Origin: Propionivibrio limicola
GTDB lineage: Bacteria > Pseudomonadota > Gammaproteobacteria > Burkholderiales > Rhodocyclaceae
Length of the DNA stretch: 64,000 nt
Direction of reading: 5' to 3'
Assembly (NCBI RefSeq): GCF_009469695.1
Contig: NZ_SSSR01000007.1
Location: 1-64,000 of the forward strand
Part shown: positions 46,448 to 55,813 of the stretch, piece after piece
Layout: every line of letters begins with the position of its first letter
How positions within the stretch are numbered: position 1 is the stretch's first letter
Translations under genes and position numbers: made by a program
The notes under the pieces: generated by a model
Seen by the model: only the letters and a program-made list of their open reading frames with translations
Told to the model about the DNA's origin: nothing
Databases searched by the model: none

Positions 46448-48193
46448 TTACATCGCATTGAGCCGCTCGATCTGCTCCTGGATTTTGGCCGATTCGTCGC
46501 AGCGAAGGATTTTGCGCACGATCGGCGTGATTTCGGCAATGTCGCTCTGCTTGATGCGCTGCTTGATCGCCGGAACTTGCGCCGGGTGCATCGAAAACTG
46601 GCGCAGGCCGAGACCGAGCAAGAGCCGCGTGTAGTTCGGATCGCCGGCCATTTCGCCGCACACAGACACCGGGATGTTGGCTTTTTCGGCGCTGCTGAAT
46701 ACATGCGAGAGCAACATCAATATGGCCGGGTGCACCGGGTCGTAAAGGTTTGAAACCTGCTCGTCGCTGCGATCGATGGCCAGCGTGTATTGGATCAGGT
46801 CGTTGGTGCCGATCGACAGGAAGTTGAGGCGGCGCAGGAACATGCCGACGGCCAGCGCAGCGGCCGGCACCTCGATCGTGCCGCCGATCTCGATGTTCTC
46901 GTCGAACGCAATGCGCTCGCAACGCAGGCTCGATTTGGCCTGCTCGACGGCGGCCAGCATCTGGTCGATCTGGTGCCCGTGCGACATCATCGGCACCAGG
47001 ATACGCACCTTGCCCAGCTTGGAGGCGCGCAGGATGGCGCGCAGTTGCGCCTGGAACGATTTCGGTTCGATGAGCGACAGGCGGATCGAACGCAGGCCGA
47101 GCGCCGGGTTGTCGCGCCGTTCGTCCTCGCGGTCCTCGAACAGGTTCTTGTCGTTGCCAAGGTCGAAGGTGCGGATGGTGACCGGCTGGCCTTCCATGCC
47201 CTTGACGACCTTGCGATAGGCTTCGTATTGCTCGTCTTCGCTCGGCATGTCGCCACGGCCAAGAAAGATGAACTCGGTGCGGAAGAGGCCGACGCCTTCG
47301 GCGCCGCTTTCAAAGACGGCGGGAATGTCGTCTGGTTCTTCGATGTTGGCGAGCAGATCGATTTTTACGCGGTCGAGCGTCGTCGCGCGCGCCGTCTTGA
47401 GCAGCTTGAGCTTCGAGCGTTCGAGCTCGATCTGACTCTTCTTGAGCTCGTATTCTTCGAGAACGCGCTGGTCCGGATTGACGATGATGACGCCGCGCGT
47501 GCCGTCGACGATCAACGTTTCCTTGTCGCGGATGAGTTGGCGAGCGTTGTGCAGGCCGAGCACGGCCGGGATGGCCATGCCGCGTGCCAGGATCGCCGTG
47601 TGCGAGGTGGCGCCGCCGACGTCGGTGACGAAGGACGCAAAATGCTGATCCTTGAACGCCATGACGTCCGAAGGCGACAGGTCGTGCGCGACGACGATCA
47701 GGTTTTCGCCCTTGAAGCCACGTGTCCGCGACGAGGCGTGGCCGTGCCCGGCCAGTTCGCGCACGACGCGTTCGACGACCTGGCGCACGTCGTAGCTCCG
47801 TTCGCGCAGATAGACGTCGTCGATCTTCTCGAATTCCTCGACCAGGCGCTCCATCTGCTGGACGATCGCCCATTCGGCGTTGCAGCGGCGCTCGCGGATG
47901 ATCTGTTTGGGCACTTCCGACAGCTCGGGGTCGGAGAGCAGCAGCAAGTGCAGGTCGATGAACGCGCCGATGTCGGCCGGGCCGCTCTCCTTGCTCTGCT
48001 TCATCGTCGCGAATTCGTTGCGCACGCTGGCGAGCGCTGCCTCGAAACGCGCCACTTCCTTTTCCACCATGCGTGGCGAAACAAGCAGGTGCGAGACTTC
48101 GAGCGTTGCCTGCGAAATGAGGTGCGCCTGACCGATCGCGATGCCGCCCGAAACCGGAAGTCCATGCAGGGTGAAGCTCATGGTGGGCTTCAT
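46448..48193 (-). CDS. ptsI: PTS enzyme I (phosphoenolpyruvate-protein phosphotransferase)
   Basis: First enzyme of the phosphotransferase chain, 581 aa from the ATG at 48193: it autophosphorylates from PEP and passes the phosphate to HPr. The N-terminal domain (about 1-220) holds the active His, H198, in GGATSHTAILARG. The C-terminal PEP-binding domain (about 250-570) has GLFRTEFIFLGR, NDLIQYTLAIDR and the CGEMAGDP Cys loop. AAGGAGAG precedes the chosen ATG; further in-frame starts lie 21 bases up and 12 bases down. Only a soluble EIIA is nearby, so the chain is probably regulatory. Confidence 0.95.
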   Translation of the reverse strand: MKPTMSFTLHGLPVSGGIAIGQAHLISQATLEVSHLLVSPRMVEKEVARFEAALASVRNEFATMKQSKESGPADIGAFIDLHLLLLSDPELSEVPKQIIRERRCNAEWAIVQQMERLVEEFEKIDDVYLRERSYDVRQVVERVVRELAGHGHASSRTRGFKGENLIVVAHDLSPSDVMAFKDQHFASFVTDVGGATSHTAILARGMAIPAVLGLHNARQLIRDKETLIVDGTRGVIIVNPDQRVLEEYELKKSQIELERSKLKLLKTARATTLDRVKIDLLANIEEPDDIPAVFESGAEGVGLFRTEFIFLGRGDMPSEDEQYEAYRKVVKGMEGQPVTIRTFDLGNDKNLFEDREDERRDNPALGLRSIRLSLIEPKSFQAQLRAILRASKLGKVRILVPMMSHGHQIDQMLAAVEQAKSSLRCERIAFDENIEIGGTIEVPAAALAVGMFLRRLNFLSIGTNDLIQYTLAIDRSDEQVSNLYDPVHPAILMLLSHVFSSAEKANIPVSVCGEMAGDPNYTRLLLGLGLRQFSMHPAQVPAIKQRIKQSDIAEITPIVRKILRCDESAKIQEQIERLNAM

Positions 48194-48200
48194 TGCCGAC

Positions 48201-48470
48201 TTACTCTCCTTCACCGAACTTGTCTTCGATGAGTTTGAGGATGGAGGTAAGCGCCTCGTCTTCGTCGCCGCCTTCGGTTTCGATGGCGACCTTCGAGCCT
48301 TTGCCGGCCGCCAGCATCATGACGCCCATGATGCTCTTGGCGTTGACGCGGCGCGTGCCTTTTTCGATCCATACTTCGGAGTCGAAGCTGCCGGCCAGTT
48401 GCGTCAGCTTGGCCGAGGCCCGGGCGTGCAGGCCGAGTTTGTTGGGGATTTCAATTTCAGCGCGTGGCAT
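48201..48470 (-). CDS. ptsH: PTS phosphocarrier protein HPr
   Basis: 89-aa carrier that accepts phosphate from enzyme I on H15 (GLHARAS) and hands it to EIIA. The region SIMGVMMLAAGKGS includes the Ser that HPr kinase phosphorylates in some bacteria; no hprK is in the window. The ATG at 48470 (MPRAEIE) is used rather than the one five codons earlier. It lies between the EIIA gene (12 bp after its stop) and ptsI. Confidence 0.95.
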   Translation of the reverse strand: MPRAEIEIPNKLGLHARASAKLTQLAGSFDSEVWIEKGTRRVNAKSIMGVMMLAAGKGSKVAIETEGGDEDEALTSILKLIEDKFGEGE

Positions 48471-48481
48471 GGGATTTTCCG

Positions 48482-48883
48482 TCAATCATCCGGCGACTGC
48501 CGGGGCAGGTTGATAACGCCATCCCGGCCGCCGGTGATGGCTTTTTGCAAAAGGTTTTCCATGGAGCCGGTGCGATAGGTCAGCGCGCGCAGCAACATCG
48601 GCAGGTTGACGCCAGCGATGCCCTCGATCCGGCCGGGGGCGAGCAGGTGCTGGACGATGTTCGACGGCGTGGCGCCGAGCATGTCGGTGAGCACCAGCAC
48701 GCCGTCGCCGCCGTCGACCTCGGCCAGCAGGCGCTGCGCCAGCGGCAGAACGTCCTGCGGATCGTCCTGCGCGGCAATGCCGAGCTGGGCCAGCTGCGGC
48801 GGGCGTTTGTGCAGGACGTGGCAGACATTCTGCAGCAGACTCTCGCCAAACGTGCCATGCGTAATCAGGAGGATGCCAATCAT
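48482..48883 (-). CDS. PTS mannose-type EIIA protein
   Basis: 133-aa EIIA domain of the mannose/fructose family (PF03610 fold) with active His H9 in LLITHGTFGESL. LVLTDMLGATPSNI is the second family motif. There is no linked EIIB, EIIC or EIID permease, and the order EIIA-ptsH-ptsI matches the incomplete, probably regulatory PTS of betaproteobacteria, where phosphorylation status rather than sugar uptake is the output. The output partner is unknown. Confidence 0.88.
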   Translation of the reverse strand: MIGILLITHGTFGESLLQNVCHVLHKRPPQLAQLGIAAQDDPQDVLPLAQRLLAEVDGGDGVLVLTDMLGATPSNIVQHLLAPGRIEGIAGVNLPMLLRALTYRTGSMENLLQKAITGGRDGVINLPRQSPDD

Positions 48884-48973
48884 TGCGCGGTCTCATGGAA
48901 AGCAGACTGCATTCTAAGGGAATCCGGGCCGTTCGGTGGCCTTGCCGTCATATCCGGAAACACTTTCGCTGGC

Positions 48974-50044
48974 TCATGGTGCGGGAAGGCGGATGACTTC
49001 CGGCGCCGGTGCCGGCGATCCGGTGAATTCGAGGCGATCCGTCATCTTTTCGCTGACCTGGAGGCGTCCCTCGGCATCGACGCGCAGCACATGGTCGATG
49101 CCGAATTTTGCGGCCATTTCCGGCCAGCCGCTGCCGGCGATGAAGAGCGGTTTCGAACCGGCGTCGGAGAGTGTGCCGGCGGCCGGGCGCGGCGTGATCA
49201 GTACCGTCAGCGCCTGCGTGTGCGTGACCGGCGCGCCGGTGCGCGGGTCGAGCAGGTGACAGTAGCGTTTGCCGTCGAGCTCGAAATAGCGCTGGTAGTC
49301 GCCCGAGGTGCCGATCGCCTCGCCGTCGTTGAGCTTGAGGGTGGCCAGCGGGCCGGGCTGGCGCGGGTGCTGGATGCCGACGCGCCAGGGTTCGCCATTC
49401 TTGCTGCCGAGCGCCATGACGTTGCCGCCGATGTTGATCAGTGCGTTGTGGACGCCGTTCTCGCGCAGGATGGCGGCGGCGCGGTCGAGTGCCAGGCCCT
49501 TGAGATAGCCGCCGAAGTCGAGCGCCACTTCCCGGTTGCGGCTGCTGACGCGGTCGCCTTCAAGCTTGATGTCGGCGATGCCCGGTCGCGACGCCCGCCA
49601 GGCGGCCAAGGCTTCGGCGGGCGGCAACACGGGTTTGAATTCGTCGGAGTGGAAGCCCCAGATCTGGATCAGCTTGCCGATGCCGGGATCGAAATTGCCG
49701 CCTGCCAGGGCGGAAAAGCGTTGGGCGTCGGCGATCAGTCCGGCCATTTCGGGCGTGACGGTATGTGTCTGGCCGGCGGCGATGGCGTCGTTGAGCGCAT
49801 TCAGTTCGGACGGCTGCCAAGGATGGTAGGTGCGGTGCAGGCGGTCGAACTCGCGCAGCACGGCGGAAGCGGCCGGACGCGCCTTGGCTTCGTCGAGTCC
49901 GGCGATCAGGATTTCGACGCGCGTGCCGAAGACGAACGACTCCTGATGATGCATCGGGGCCTTACCGCAGGCGGCAAGCAGTAGCGCCATACCGCCGAGC
50001 AGCAGAAACTGGAAAAACCTTTGAATGGACAGGAGCGGATTCAT
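48974..50044 (-). CDS. apbE: FAD:protein FMN transferase ApbE
   Basis: Periplasmic lipoprotein of 356 aa that attaches FMN to Thr residues of target proteins such as Na+-NQR or RnfG subunits. A lipobox (LLAAC) is at about residue 25; the catalytic core includes ALDFGGYLKGLALD, LINIGGNVMALG, and DPRTGAPVTHTQALTVL, with the metal-binding Asp/Thr in the DAGSKPLFI segment. The start overlaps the gshB stop (ATGA). The fusion-like frame that runs on into gshB is rejected. Targets are not in the window. Confidence 0.93.
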   Translation of the reverse strand: MNPLLSIQRFFQFLLLGGMALLLAACGKAPMHHQESFVFGTRVEILIAGLDEAKARPAASAVLREFDRLHRTYHPWQPSELNALNDAIAAGQTHTVTPEMAGLIADAQRFSALAGGNFDPGIGKLIQIWGFHSDEFKPVLPPAEALAAWRASRPGIADIKLEGDRVSSRNREVALDFGGYLKGLALDRAAAILRENGVHNALINIGGNVMALGSKNGEPWRVGIQHPRQPGPLATLKLNDGEAIGTSGDYQRYFELDGKRYCHLLDPRTGAPVTHTQALTVLITPRPAAGTLSDAGSKPLFIAGSGWPEMAAKFGIDHVLRVDAEGRLQVSEKMTDRLEFTGSPAPAPEVIRLPAP

Positions 50045-51003
50045 CTTTTCTCGATGGCCGCTTCGAGCGCCTTGATGAACAGGGCGGCGGTGTCGAAGCC
50101 GGTTTGTTTGTAAATTTCGACCATGCAGGTCGGGCTGGTGACGTTGATTTCGGTGAGCCAGTCGCCGATGACGTCGATGCCGACGAAAAGCAAGCCGCGT
50201 GCCGCCAACACTGGCGCCAGCGCTTCGCCGATTTTGCGGTCGCGCGCCGAGAGTGGCCGCGCCTCGCCACGGCCGCCGGCGGCGAGATTGCCGCGCGTTT
50301 CCCCGGCCATCGGGACGCGGGCGAGGCAGAAGGGCACGACTTCGCCGCCGACGATCAGGATGCGCTTGTCGCCATCGACGATTTCGGGGATGAAGCGCTG
50401 CGCCATGATGGTGCGCTGGCTGTCGCGGGTCAGCGTTTCGACGATGACGTTGCGGTTGGGGTCGTCGTAGCGGACGCGGAAAACTTCGCTGCCGCCCATG
50501 CCGTCGAGCGGCTTGAGCACGCAATCGCGGTGGCTGTCGATGAAGCCGTGCAGCAGGGCGGGGTCGCGGGCGACCAGCGTCGGCACAGTGAATTGCGGGA
50601 ACTCGGCGGCGGAGAGCTTTTCCGAATGGTCGCGCAGGGCGCGCGGGCTGTTGAAAACGCGCGCGCCTTCCGCCTCGGCGCGTTCGAGCAGCCAGGTGGC
50701 GGTGACGTACTCCATGTCGAACGGCGGGTCCTTGCGCATGACGACGGCGGCGAAGTCGCGCAGCGGAACGGTGTGGCGGACGAGCTCGGTATGCCACGCC
50801 GGGTCGCTTTCGTCGGCGACTTCCAGCATCTCTAGATGCACGGCCTCGGCGCAGACGCCGTGCAGCGTCGACCAGTGCAGCGCGGGTTGCTGGATGGCCC
50901 AGACGGCGTGGCCGGCGGCTTGGGCGGCACGCATCATGGCGATGCTCGAATCCTTGGCCGGGTTGAGCTTGTCGAGCGGGTCGAGAATGAAGGCGATGCG
51001 CAT
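50041..51003 (-). CDS. gshB: glutathione synthetase
   Basis: ATP-grasp ligase of 320 aa that joins gamma-glutamylcysteine and glycine. The N-terminus MRIAFILDPLDKLNPAKDSS (20 residues) and the substrate motif RKDPPFDMEYVTATWLLE are GshB signatures; CVLKPLDGMGGSEVFR and GDKRILIVGGE are the ATP-grasp nucleotide site, and TEINVTSPT holds metal ligands. It starts 3 bp after the gshA stop and overlaps apbE by 4 bases. Confidence 0.97.
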   Translation of the reverse strand: MRIAFILDPLDKLNPAKDSSIAMMRAAQAAGHAVWAIQQPALHWSTLHGVCAEAVHLEMLEVADESDPAWHTELVRHTVPLRDFAAVVMRKDPPFDMEYVTATWLLERAEAEGARVFNSPRALRDHSEKLSAAEFPQFTVPTLVARDPALLHGFIDSHRDCVLKPLDGMGGSEVFRVRYDDPNRNVIVETLTRDSQRTIMAQRFIPEIVDGDKRILIVGGEVVPFCLARVPMAGETRGNLAAGGRGEARPLSARDRKIGEALAPVLAARGLLFVGIDVIGDWLTEINVTSPTCMVEIYKQTGFDTAALFIKALEAAIEKR

Positions 51004-51006
51004 GGG

Positions 51007-52287
51007 TTACTCCTCGGGTTCGGTACGTTCAAGTTCCAGCGAAGCCGCCAGGAGGGCGAGGCGGGCGACGACGCCGTAGGCGTAGAAACGGTTGGGCGGG
51101 GCATCGGGCGTCTGGCAACAGTCGGGCAGCGAGCAACTGGTCGAAAAGGCGAGCGGCTCGAAGTGCATGCCCGGCGCGTTGAGGTTCTCGTCCTTGCCGC
51201 GCCCGGAATGGACGCGGTAGAAGCCGCCGACGACGAAGCGGTCGATCATGTAGACGACCGGCTCGGCGACGCCATCGCGGACGCGCTCGTAGGTGTGTAC
51301 GCCTTCCTGGATGATGACCTGGCTGACGCTCGCGCCTTCCTTGATCACCGACATCTTGTTGCGCTGTTTGCGGTTGAGGCCGACGACTTCGGAGGCGTCC
51401 TTGACCGTCATCACCCCCATGCCGTAGGTGCCGGCATCAGCCTTGACGACGACGTAGGGCGTCTCATCGATGCCGTACTCGGCGTACTTCTCGCGGATCA
51501 GCGTCAACACCGCGTCGACGTTGGCGGCGAGGCATTCCTCGCCCTGCCGTTCGTGGAAATTGACGCTGTTGCAGACGGAGAAATACGGGTTGATGCGCCA
51601 CGGGTCGATGCCGACCAGTTTCGCGAATTCGTCGGCGACCTCGTCGTAGGCGGCAAAGTGGTTCGACTTGCGGCGCGTCGCCCAGCCGGCGTGCAGCGGC
51701 GGCAGGATGAACTGTTCGTTGAGGCCGCGCAGGATGTCGGGGACGCCGGCCGTCAGGTCGTTGTTGAGCAGGATCGCGCACGGGTCGAAGCCGTCGAGGC
51801 CGAGGCGGTACTTTGTCCGCCGCAGCGGTTCGAGCAGCAGCGTCGTGCCGTTCGGCAGTTCGATCGGCGTCGGCGTGTCGATTTCGGGCAGCAGCGAGCC
51901 GATGCGCACGTCGAGGCCGGTCATGCGCAGGATGGTCGCCAACTGGGCGACGTTCTGCAGGTAGAAGAGGTTGCGCGTGTGGTTTTCCGGGATCAGCAAC
52001 AGGCTCTTGGCTTCCGGGCAGATTTTTTCGATCGCCGACATCGCCGCCTGCACGCAGAGCGGCAGGAAGGCGTCGCTCAGATTGTTGAAACCGCCGGGGA
52101 AAAGGTTCATGTCGACCGGCGCCAGCTTGAAGCCGGCATTGCGCAAATCGACCGAGCCGTAGAACGGCGGCGTGTGCTCCTGCCACTGGCTGCGCAGCCA
52201 GCGCTCGATGTCGGGCGCGGTGTCGAGGAACTTCGCCTCGAGTTCGTGAAGCGGACCGGTGAGCGCGGTCGTCAGATGAGGAACCAT
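51007..52287 (-). CDS. gshA: glutamate-cysteine ligase, ferrooxidans-type
   Basis: First enzyme of glutathione synthesis, 426 aa, of the distinct family typical of betaproteobacteria and acidithiobacilli (TIGR02049 type) rather than the E. coli GshA family. Recognised by YGSVDLRNAGFKLAPVDMN (19 residues), LFPGGFNNL, SVNFHER-type (CNSVNFHERQGEE) and VVVKADAGTYGMGVMTVKDA (20 residues), the ATP-grasp-like site. It heads the gshA-gshB-apbE unit. Confidence 0.93.
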   Translation of the reverse strand: MVPHLTTALTGPLHELEAKFLDTAPDIERWLRSQWQEHTPPFYGSVDLRNAGFKLAPVDMNLFPGGFNNLSDAFLPLCVQAAMSAIEKICPEAKSLLLIPENHTRNLFYLQNVAQLATILRMTGLDVRIGSLLPEIDTPTPIELPNGTTLLLEPLRRTKYRLGLDGFDPCAILLNNDLTAGVPDILRGLNEQFILPPLHAGWATRRKSNHFAAYDEVADEFAKLVGIDPWRINPYFSVCNSVNFHERQGEECLAANVDAVLTLIREKYAEYGIDETPYVVVKADAGTYGMGVMTVKDASEVVGLNRKQRNKMSVIKEGASVSQVIIQEGVHTYERVRDGVAEPVVYMIDRFVVGGFYRVHSGRGKDENLNAPGMHFEPLAFSTSCSLPDCCQTPDAPPNRFYAYGVVARLALLAASLELERTEPEE

Positions 52288-52406
52288 TGCTTTTCTCCAA
52301 TCAACCCGGCCGGTGAGTCACGCCGGCGCAGGCAAAAAGGGAGGCTAGACAGTGCGCGCGGCGTCAGGTTCGGTTCGGGGCTTTTCCGGATGCCCGGACA
52401 ACGGCA

Positions 52407-53681
52407 TCACAGCAGTTTTTCGGTGTTTTCCTGCGATGTTACACCGGCCGTCGGCAGGAAGGCACGGAAGGATTCCGGTAGCGGCGCTTGCTCCAGACTG
52501 CGCTGGGTGAACAGGAAGCGGCCGTCGCAGACGAAGCCGAGATCGTCCCAGTCGACACCGTTGAGCGCGGCGGCCAGCGTGGCGACGTCGACGGCCGGAT
52601 CGCGCGGGAAAATGGCGAGGACGGCGCCGTCGTAGTGCGGGCAGTCATGCACGAAAAACGGATTGGCGCGGCGCGTCTTGTTATTCACATAGACGCGAGC
52701 TTGCGGCGATTGGAAGTAGCCGCGACCCCATTGCCACCAGTTCGTTTCGTCGAACGGGCGGATGCGGCGCGCGATCAAGCGTTCCTTGTGCGCCTGCAGG
52801 ATGACGGGCGGCGCTTCGCCGGGTTCGCACCAGATCATGCGCCGCGTCTTGCCGCTGGCGACGGTGGAGGAGCAGACGAAATCGCGGTTGCCGAAGGACT
52901 CGTCGGCGTAGATGTCGTCGGCTCCCGAGACCGCGCCGACCTTGACGAAGGCGAGGTCGGACAGGTGCAGCGGGTAGTCGCCGCGGGTGAACAACAGATG
53001 GCCGCCGCTTTCGATGAAGCGCCGCTCTTCCCACGCCAGCGTGGCGAGACCGCCGATGCCGCTGGAGGTGCCGAGCGCGGCATGACGCGTGACGCGGGAG
53101 TGGTTGCCCTTCTCGAAGCGCCAGATGGCGCAGTTCGGCGTCGCGCCGTCGAACAGGCGCGCGTCGCCGAGATCGATGAAATCGGTGATCGTGCCTTCGG
53201 CAAAGAGTTCGCGGTTGAGCGGCACGGCCGAGGTCGCCTTGATGAAGTCGCGCGGCGTGATGAAGATCAGCTCGCCGCCCGGCGCCAGGTGGTGCAGACA
53301 CTTCTCGATGAAAAACAGGTAGAGGTTGGCGCGTCCGTCGAGCGCGCTGCGCCGCGTCAGCTGCCGCGTCTCGGGCGTGATGTCCTGATAGCGCACGTAG
53401 GGCGGATTGCCAATGATGGTGGCGAAGCGCTGGCGCGGATCGAGCGCGAAGAAGTTCATCACCTTCGCTCCCGGCGGCGCGTGGCGCGGGTCGATCTCGA
53501 TGCCGAGCGCCTCTGGAAAATGCTGCAGGAAGGCGCCGTCGCCGCAGGCCGGTTCGAGTACCTTGCCGGTGTTGCGTACCAGCGTCCGCATGCAGTCGAC
53601 GATGGTCGGTGGCGTAAACACCTGGCCGAGCAGGGCGACGTCGTTTTCAAGGAGCGAAGTGTTGAGCGAGGCGGAAGTCAT
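52407..53681 (-). CDS. orphan N6-adenine DNA methyltransferase (class I)
   Basis: SAM-dependent DNA methyltransferase of 424 aa. Motif X-like VFTPPTIVDCM precedes motif I LEPACGDGAFL (43-53), and the catalytic motif IV is NPPY (92-95), which marks N6-adenine enzymes. This order (X-I-IV) with a C-terminal recognition region (about 200-420) resembles the gamma, TaqI/Eco57I-like class. No restriction nuclease or specificity subunit lies beside it, so it looks orphan. The ATG at 53681 gives a normal N-terminus; the 41-codon extension is rejected. Recognition site unknown. Confidence 0.85.
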   Translation of the reverse strand: MTSASLNTSLLENDVALLGQVFTPPTIVDCMRTLVRNTGKVLEPACGDGAFLQHFPEALGIEIDPRHAPPGAKVMNFFALDPRQRFATIIGNPPYVRYQDITPETRQLTRRSALDGRANLYLFFIEKCLHHLAPGGELIFITPRDFIKATSAVPLNRELFAEGTITDFIDLGDARLFDGATPNCAIWRFEKGNHSRVTRHAALGTSSGIGGLATLAWEERRFIESGGHLLFTRGDYPLHLSDLAFVKVGAVSGADDIYADESFGNRDFVCSSTVASGKTRRMIWCEPGEAPPVILQAHKERLIARRIRPFDETNWWQWGRGYFQSPQARVYVNNKTRRANPFFVHDCPHYDGAVLAIFPRDPAVDVATLAAALNGVDWDDLGFVCDGRFLFTQRSLEQAPLPESFRAFLPTAGVTSQENTEKLL

Positions 53682-53843
53682 GTGGCGTGTCAGGGGCGAT
53701 CGGGCGGGAGGCGTAACGGCCTGGAAGTATATACGCTGGGCCGCGCCGGGCGAGACAAGACGGCGGACAAAAGAGTAGAGTAACCCTCTGTTTTCGGCAG
53801 CCACTGTTGCTGGCGAAACTTACTAACTACAGGGAGAATCTGG

Positions 53844-54782
53844 ATGCGTATTCTTGTCTTGGGGGCGGGCGGTATCGGCGGTTATTTCGGCGCGAGGATC
53901 CACGAAGCAGGCGGCGATGTGACCTTTCTCGTGCGGCCGGGACGGCTGACGACCTTGCGCGAGCACGGACTCAAGGTGCTCAGCCCGCTCGGCGATCTCC
54001 ATTTTTCCCCGAAGCTGCTGACCAAGGACGAGCTCAAGGCGAAGGCCGAACACTTCGATCTCGTCATCCTCTCCTGCAAGGCCTACGACCTCGCTTCGGC
54101 GATGGATGACATCGCGCCGGCAGTCGGCAAGGAGAGCGCGGTTCTGCCGCTGCTCAACGGCGTGCGGCATATCGACGTCCTCGCCGAGCGCTTCGGCGAG
54201 GAGCGGGTGTTCGGCGGCGTGGCGCAGGCGGCATTGCTGGTGACGGCGGCGGGGGAGATCCGCCATTTCAACAAGATTCACCGCCTGATTACGGGCGCGC
54301 GCGGCGTGCCGCATCCGCCCTGCCTGCACGAGCTGGCGGCGCTGATGGCGAAAACCTCGGTCGAATTCATCCTCGCCGACAATATCGAGCAATCGATGTG
54401 GAACAAGTTCGTTTTCTGGTCGTCGCTGGCGAGTGCGACATGCACGTTGCGCGCCAACATCGGCGAGATTCTGCAGACCGTCAGCGGCGAGGAATTCATC
54501 ACCGGCCTCATCGACGAGTGCGCGCACATCGCGTCCGCCAGCGGCCACGCCCTGACCGAGTCGCAACTGGCGACGGCGCGTGCGACGCTGACCGAGAAAG
54601 ACTCGGTGCTCGCCGCCTCGATGCTGCGCGATATCGAACGCAACGGGCCGACCGAGGCGGAGCACACGCTCGGCGACCTCGTGGTTCGTGCCGGGGCGCT
54701 CGGGTTCAAGGCGCATTGCCTGCGCCTCGCCTATTCGCACATGCAGGCCTACGAATTGCGCCGGCAGACGCAGCAAGGCTGA
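53844..54782 (+). CDS. panE: ketopantoate reductase-family protein
   Basis: NADPH-dependent 2-dehydropantoate 2-reductase family, 312 aa, forming pantoate for coenzyme A or acting on a related 2-keto acid. The Rossmann motif is LGAGGIGGYFGA; catalytic Lys is in SCKAYD and ENKF-like SMWNKFVFW, and the Ser/Glu elements lie in the C-terminal helical domain (about 180-305). AGGGAG precedes the ATG. Many genomes carry several paralogues, so the true PanE role is not certain. Confidence 0.85.
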   Translation: MRILVLGAGGIGGYFGARIHEAGGDVTFLVRPGRLTTLREHGLKVLSPLGDLHFSPKLLTKDELKAKAEHFDLVILSCKAYDLASAMDDIAPAVGKESAVLPLLNGVRHIDVLAERFGEERVFGGVAQAALLVTAAGEIRHFNKIHRLITGARGVPHPPCLHELAALMAKTSVEFILADNIEQSMWNKFVFWSSLASATCTLRANIGEILQTVSGEEFITGLIDECAHIASASGHALTESQLATARATLTEKDSVLAASMLRDIERNGPTEAEHTLGDLVVRAGALGFKAHCLRLAYSHMQAYELRRQTQQG

Positions 54783-54802
54783 GTGTTGCGGGAGCGCCGG
54801 AT

Positions 54803-55687
54803 ATGCTGAGTGCCAATCAGTCCGAGCCGATTTATGTTCCATCACTGCTTTACCGCGATGAGGAAGGGCAGCCTGCGCTGGAACTGCCGCCGCAGTGGCG
54901 GGGCATTCCTCTGAATTTGTATCGCAGCCTGATCAGCGCGGAACGAGGTCCATGCCATCTCGATTGGCCGGTACTCATCTATTGCCACAACATCACCGGG
55001 CAGCGCTGGTATCGGGAGAACGGAAAAACGGTCGAGCTTGGCGCAACGCCCGGGCAACTGGAATTGCTGGACCGCGACTACCAGCGGGAATGGGGGCGTT
55101 GGGAGACGTCGCCCGGCTTTACCGTCGTCTTGCAGCTGACCCCCGAGACGCTGACGCGCTTGGCGCCGGAACTCACCGGTTTCGATTTGCGAACGACGCA
55201 CGTACTGTTCGATCCGAAGGTTGAGTGGCTGGTTCGCGAGTTGCTCGACGAGGCGCAACGCGGGGCGCCGGAGGGCGGGCTGTACGCCGAGAGCCTCTCG
55301 TGCGCGTTGATTGCCCGCCTGGCCAAGGATTACGCGGACGGCGGCAAGGATGATGCTCCGGCCGGAGGCCTGTCGACCCGCTGCCGGTGCCGGATCGTTG
55401 ACTTCATCGAGGCTAACCTTGGCGAAGAGCTCAGCGTTACCCTGCTGGCGCAGGAGGCGGGCCTGAGTCCCAATCACTTTGCCAACTGTTTTACCGCCAG
55501 CTTCGGCCAGTCTCCGCACCGCTACGTATTGCGCCGCCGCATCCAGGAGGCGCTCCGATTGCTGCCGCTGTCCTCGCGTTCGATTGCCGAGATCGCCATG
55601 GATCTCGGTTTTTCCAGTCAATCGCATTTCACCAAGGTCTTCCGCGAATACACCGGCATGACACCGAGCGGTGCTCGTCGTTCGTGA
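54803..55687 (+). CDS. AraC-family transcriptional regulator
   Basis: 294-aa regulator: an N-terminal sensor part (about 1-185) without a recognised ligand domain and a C-terminal AraC DNA-binding domain with two helix-turn-helix units (about 198-292; LSVTLLAQEAGLSPNHFANC and SIAEIAMDLGFSSQSHFTKV, each 20 residues). The start ATG at 54803 follows GGGAGCG; a long upstream in-frame extension over panE is rejected. It lies 126 bp before the tannase-family gene in the same direction, so that gene is a plausible target. Confidence 0.88.
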   Translation: MLSANQSEPIYVPSLLYRDEEGQPALELPPQWRGIPLNLYRSLISAERGPCHLDWPVLIYCHNITGQRWYRENGKTVELGATPGQLELLDRDYQREWGRWETSPGFTVVLQLTPETLTRLAPELTGFDLRTTHVLFDPKVEWLVRELLDEAQRGAPEGGLYAESLSCALIARLAKDYADGGKDDAPAGGLSTRCRCRIVDFIEANLGEELSVTLLAQEAGLSPNHFANCFTASFGQSPHRYVLRRRIQEALRLLPLSSRSIAEIAMDLGFSSQSHFTKVFREYTGMTPSGARRS

Positions 55688-55813
55688 AAACCGACCGTAG
55701 AATCTGACAACTTTATTCCGTGGTTTTATGGCAGACCGCGGACGGCGATGGGCCCTATCCTTTTTGCACGGTTGTTTGCATGACCGGTAAATCTAAAACA
55801 GGAGGGGTGAAAC

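Noticed and set aside
46790-48232. Long plus-strand frame opposite ptsI
   Set aside because: Antisense shadow of a well-identified enzyme I gene.
50836-52635. Long plus-strand frame opposite gshA
   Set aside because: Antisense shadow; gshA on the minus strand has full family motifs.
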